From Paludifilum halophilum (GTDB taxonomy: Bacteria; Bacillota; Bacilli; Thermoactinomycetales; DSM-45169), in the NCBI RefSeq assembly GCF_002245355.1, contig NZ_NOWF01000005.1:186001-250000 (forward strand): 64,000 bases of DNA, written 5' to 3'. Shown here piece after piece: positions 61,672 through 64,000 of this stretch. The position numbers and the translations under genes are program-made. The notes under the pieces were generated by a model. It was not told the origin of the DNA. It was given only the letters and a program-made list of their open reading frames with translations, and ran no database searches. How positions within the stretch are numbered: position 1 is the first letter of the stretch; each line of letters opens with the position of its first letter.

Positions 61672-61711
61672 CACTGACTTTCACTGGCTTTCACTGAGCG
61701 TCACTGGCGAA
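61672..61711 (+). repeat. Four 10-bp tandem repeats (CACTGRNNNN)
   Basis: CACTGACTTT, CACTGGCTTT, CACTGAGCGT and CACTGGCGAA follow each other with an exact 10-base period, one helical turn, about 30-70 bases upstream of the promoter at 61743. This is consistent with an array of activator sites. Confidence 0.6.
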
Positions 61712-61742
61712 TACGGTGTCCGCTCAGCTGTGATCAGGAGGT

Positions 61743-61772
61743 TTGTCAGCCGAAGCATGCCTCAAGTATAAT
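61743..61772 (+). promoter_or_regulatory. Promoter of the amidohydrolase gene
   Basis: -35 TTGTCA (61743-61748), 18-bp spacer, -10 TATAAT (61767-61772), about 50 bases before the GTG start. Confidence 0.75.
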
Positions 61773-61824
61773 CTGTTCCGTCAATGCGCATTGGCATCCA
61801 ATGGGGTATAGAGGAGGTTCATGG

Positions 61825-62913
61825 GTGGCACGTCGCTTGATAGATACGGATATTCACGAAAGAGTGCTTTATGAAGATTTGATTACCTATCTGGAAAATC
61901 CGTGGAAAAGATACATTACGGATTGCCATTGGCTTCAGGAAAAACATATGCCTTATACCCAGCCTGCCGTCGCCGGAGTAGACCGGGCGGATGCCCGGGT
62001 TCCGGACGGGCGTCCGGCGGGGACGGATCTGGCGTTTATGCAACAACAGTTATTGGATGCCAACCAGCACAGTTTCGGTGTGCTCACGGGCGCATTGGAT
62101 CCTTCCCCGTCTTCGATGCACGGTTGGTATGAAATGGCGACGGCTCTCGCTTCCGCCTATAACGATTGGCAGATTGAAAACTGGTTGGAAAAAGACGAAC
62201 GCCTTTACGGTTCGGTTCACATCGCGGCACAGGACCCTCAGGGAGCCGTGCGCGAAATTGAACGAGTGGGTCCGCACCCCAAAATGGTTCAAATTTTGCT
62301 TCCAATCGATGACAATTTGTGGGGCGACCCGTATTACCATCCGATTTACGAGGCAGCGGAGCACCATGATTTAATGATCGGTATGCATCATAATGAACCG
62401 CCGACGCATTTCGGAAGGTGGCCGCGCTATTTTATCGAGTGGCACACTCTGATTCCGACGTCTCACATGATTCAAGTGAGCAATATGGTGTACAACGGCG
62501 TTTTCGAAAAATATCCGCAACTAAAATTGATGATGATTGAGGGCGGTTTTACGTATGTTCCTCATCTGATGCGGAAAATGGATCAACAGTACACGGATCT
62601 CCGTCACGAAGTACCTTGGGTTAAACGGATGCCCAGCCGGATTGTGCGGGAACATGTCCGTTTTACAACGCAGCCCATGGAGGAGATGAGCAAGCATGAT
62701 TTTTTGCAGTTCGTCGATCAAATGGGGTCGGAGGATATAATCTGTTTTTCAACGGATTATCCGCATTGGGACTATGATTCGCCTGCTCGCGCGTTACCGG
62801 CTCTTGGTGAACCGTTGCGTCAAAAGATTTTCTTTGATAATGCGAAAGCTTTTTATCCCAAACTGCCGGAAGTCCATGGAGGTGGGGGGAACCGTGAAAC
62901 AAGCAGTGTGTAA
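61825..62913 (+). CDS. Amidohydrolase_2 family metal-dependent hydrolase/decarboxylase
   Basis: 362 aa from GTG 61825, eight bases after GGAGG. N-terminal metal motif DTDIHE (D-x-D-x-H). Middle LMIGMHHNEPPTHF and IEWHTLIPTSH supply further His. C-terminal CFSTDYPHWDYDSP carries the Asp. This family (ACMSD-like) decarboxylates or hydrolyses aromatic-type acids. The gene for a Rieske protein overlaps its end by 20 bases, so the two are probably parts of one oxidative degradation step. Substrate unknown. Confidence 0.87.
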   Translation: MARRLIDTDIHERVLYEDLITYLENPWKRYITDCHWLQEKHMPYTQPAVAGVDRADARVPDGRPAGTDLAFMQQQLLDANQHSFGVLTGALDPSPSSMHGWYEMATALASAYNDWQIENWLEKDERLYGSVHIAAQDPQGAVREIERVGPHPKMVQILLPIDDNLWGDPYYHPIYEAAEHHDLMIGMHHNEPPTHFGRWPRYFIEWHTLIPTSHMIQVSNMVYNGVFEKYPQLKLMMIEGGFTYVPHLMRKMDQQYTDLRHEVPWVKRMPSRIVREHVRFTTQPMEEMSKHDFLQFVDQMGSEDIICFSTDYPHWDYDSPARALPALGEPLRQKIFFDNAKAFYPKLPEVHGGGGNRETSSV

Positions 62914-63250
62914 AAAAAATGACCTCCGCCCCGGCGGCATGATGAAGGCGACTTTGGGCCGTATGCCGATTGTGGTGTGCCGTACCCTCGACGGCGGCTT
63001 TTACGCCTTTTCAAACCAGTGTATCCATCAAGGTGCACCGATGTCGGAAGGGGTTGTGTGCGGCGCTTCCGCCCCCACAGACCAACCGGGAGAGTACCGC
63101 TATGTAAAAGAAGGTGAAATCCTTCGTTGTCCTTGGCACGGCCGGGAATACGACATTAAAAACGAAGGGCGCATGTTGTCCGATCCGAACCGTCGGCTTC
63201 CGGGTTTCAAAGTGGCAATCGAGGGGGATGACGTCGTCGTCTCCAAATAA
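62894..63250 (+). CDS. Rieske [2Fe-2S] ferredoxin-type protein
   Basis: 118 aa from GTG 62894, eight bases after GGAGGTGG. Rieske ligands C-x-H in NQCIHQGAP and C-x2-H in RCPWHGREYD. About 35 residues between them include an insert (GASAPTDQPGEYRYVKEG). It probably delivers electrons to an oxygenase encoded elsewhere, as no oxygenase gene adjoins. Soluble. Confidence 0.9.
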   Translation: MKQAVCKKNDLRPGGMMKATLGRMPIVVCRTLDGGFYAFSNQCIHQGAPMSEGVVCGASAPTDQPGEYRYVKEGEILRCPWHGREYDIKNEGRMLSDPNRRLPGFKVAIEGDDVVVSK

Positions 63251-63251
63251 C

Positions 63252-63302
63252 CCGGTACTGCCCATCACCCAAACCCTTGATCTATATCAAGGGTTTTTTG
63301 TT
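63252..63302 (+). repeat. Imperfect copy of the tRNA-Val 3' end and terminator
   Basis: CCCGGTACTGCCCATCACCC matches CCCAGTACTGCCCACCACCC at 61248 (tRNA-Val end and flank). It is followed by a terminator ACCCTTGATCTATATCAAGGGT + TTTTTT-type hairpin equivalent in position to the one after tRNA-Val. It serves as terminator for the Rieske gene and is a candidate attachment-site repeat. Confidence 0.75.
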
Positions 63303-63403
63303 TGATGTCTGTGTAACTGGCCTGATAAGAAGACGGAGCTTATTTACGAATGGGCTCTTTTTGATGGGGCAGACTACTGGAAAACGATAAGGTGGTTGTA
63401 CCC

Positions 63404-63685
63404 ATGGAATCTCAGTCATTGAAAAATACTCTTTCGTACCTGCATTCCGAACTTCTCCGGATCGAAACAATGGCTGGAACTTTATCCAGCTTGGAGCGGG
63501 ATCATTACCGGAAATTAACCCAATTCGACCATGACAAACTGATGGACATTGCTGTGGAAGAACAGAGCGCGGCGCGGCAATTGGGAACGATCAAGGAGAT
63601 GTGTTTATCTCTCGCCCAAGAAGTGAAGAGAATCCAAAATGACACCACGGATTCCAGGGTGGAGGAGGACACGGAAGGTGTTTAG
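63404..63685 (+). CDS. Hypothetical 93-aa coiled-coil protein
   Basis: ATG 63404 after AAGGTGG. It reads MESQSLKNTLSYLHSELLRI, then FDHDKLMDIAVEEQSAARQ and SLAQEVKRIQND. Helical, heptad-patterned and acidic at the end. Family unknown. The next gene starts one base after its stop, so they form an operon. Confidence 0.6.
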   Translation: MESQSLKNTLSYLHSELLRIETMAGTLSSLERDHYRKLTQFDHDKLMDIAVEEQSAARQLGTIKEMCLSLAQEVKRIQNDTTDSRVEEDTEGV

Positions 63686-63686
63686 G

Positions 63687-64000
63687 TTGATTAATAAATG
63701 GATCCGATCCGCCATGAATGAAACGGTCGATAAGGCTCTTCACCGAATGGTCAAAGATCAATACATTGAAAACCTGTTCGAAATGGTACCGGTATCCAAA
63801 AAGGTGGGGCCGATCAACTTGATGGAAACCGTCATGCGTTCCGCCCAGGGTACGACGGTTCCCAGGCCGTTGGGGAGTCCGATCCATTTTTCCCCCTGGG
63901 AAAAAATCCTGTTCAATCCTGCCCATCTTGATCGATTCCCCACACCGGAAGAGGTAGGGATCTCTAGTTCTGTTACCATCGGTCATCGGGCTCGAAAACC
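63687..64000 (+). CDS. FMN-binding glutamate synthase family protein (5' part)
   Basis: Starts at TTG 63687, six bases after GGAAGGTG, and runs off the window after about 104 codons. It reads LINKWIRSAMNETVDKAL, then SPWEKILFNPAHLDRFPTPEE and SSSVTIGHRARK. That last block is the entry to the FMN-binding glutamate-synthase-like barrel in stand-alone GltB-domain proteins. Function in those stand-alone members is not settled. Confidence 0.75.
   Translation, partial: MINKWIRSAMNETVDKALHRMVKDQYIENLFEMVPVSKKVGPINLMETVMRSAQGTTVPRPLGSPIHFSPWEKILFNPAHLDRFPTPEEVGISSSVTIGHRARK

Larger units (their letters stand above)
61298..61824. other. Gap with membrane-protein-like scraps, no intact gene
   Basis: One frame reads NWGVTLSTMATIILIYFGG and stops at LLSC; a neighbouring frame continues MGGALLFKTLKRKLYSGKR after a run of eight G. 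This may be a decayed small membrane protein. The downstream half carries the 10-bp repeats and a promoter. Confidence 0.35.

Noticed and set aside
61672-61711. CRISPR array
   Set aside because: The units are only 10 bases with no spacer structure; no CRISPR array or cas gene was seen anywhere in the window.

Overview
The window looks like chromosome from a Gram-positive Bacillales-type bacterium of about 50% GC. The gene set (seven-gene comG operon, YqzE, YkuS, YjcF/YjcG, YutG-type PgpA, VanW, a YabE-like 3D protein, strong Shine-Dalgarno sites with many TTG/GTG starts, and LexA, Rex and cre sites of Bacillus type) fits Thermoactinomycetaceae and relatives. That placement is inference from gene content; no rRNA is present.

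Region 1 (1-21.4 kb) is a defence island. A HelD-like helicase precedes a BREX cassette (brxA, brxB, brxC, pglX, pglZ) that has no brxL. Next comes a two-gene unit (a soluble 308-aa protein of unknown function plus a membrane protein split by a frame change) behind a strong promoter with a LexA box. Then follow a decayed IS4-type element and, on the opposite strand, a 1449-aa SF1 helicase with a C-terminal Vsr/DUF559-like nuclease. The extra C-terminal module of the HelD-like protein and an N-terminal module of the large helicase are visibly homologous, so the two helicases bracketing BREX may belong together. IS630-type remnants lie at the left edge and just after pglZ.

Region 2 (21.7-26 kb) is the competence pseudopilus operon comGA-GG. 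Region 3 (26-45 kb) separates comG from aroK-yqzE, which often sit next to comG in Bacillales. It holds a subclass B1 metallo-beta-lactamase, a broken PIN gene, a duplicated scrap of comGG, an orphaned WHH nuclease toxin tip with a SUKH immunity gene, a frameshifted IS630 element, an arylamine N-acetyltransferase, a CitA/DcuS-type two-component system followed by tctCBA-prpD-prpB with a consensus cre site, a decayed and an intact DHA2 exporter, an M20 amidohydrolase, and a redoxin gene with an in-frame TGA at an active-site cysteine position and a bSECIS-like hairpin.

Region 4 (45-61 kb) is mostly core: aroK, yqzE, ykuS, ispG, a DUF378 protein, a class I glutamine-amidotransferase-like hydrolase, cydAB with a Rex operator, vanW, a 3D-domain protein, a SEC-C protein, an NSS symporter, a P-loop kinase, yjcF/yjcG and yutG. 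Region 5 (60.9-64 kb) is a four-tRNA operon (fMet, Asp, a CAU tRNA that may be Ile2, Val). It is followed by an amidohydrolase/Rieske pair flanked on its far side by an imperfect copy of the tRNA-Val 3' end plus terminator, so the cassette may be an insertion at the tRNA. The window ends inside an FMN-binding glutamate-synthase-family gene.
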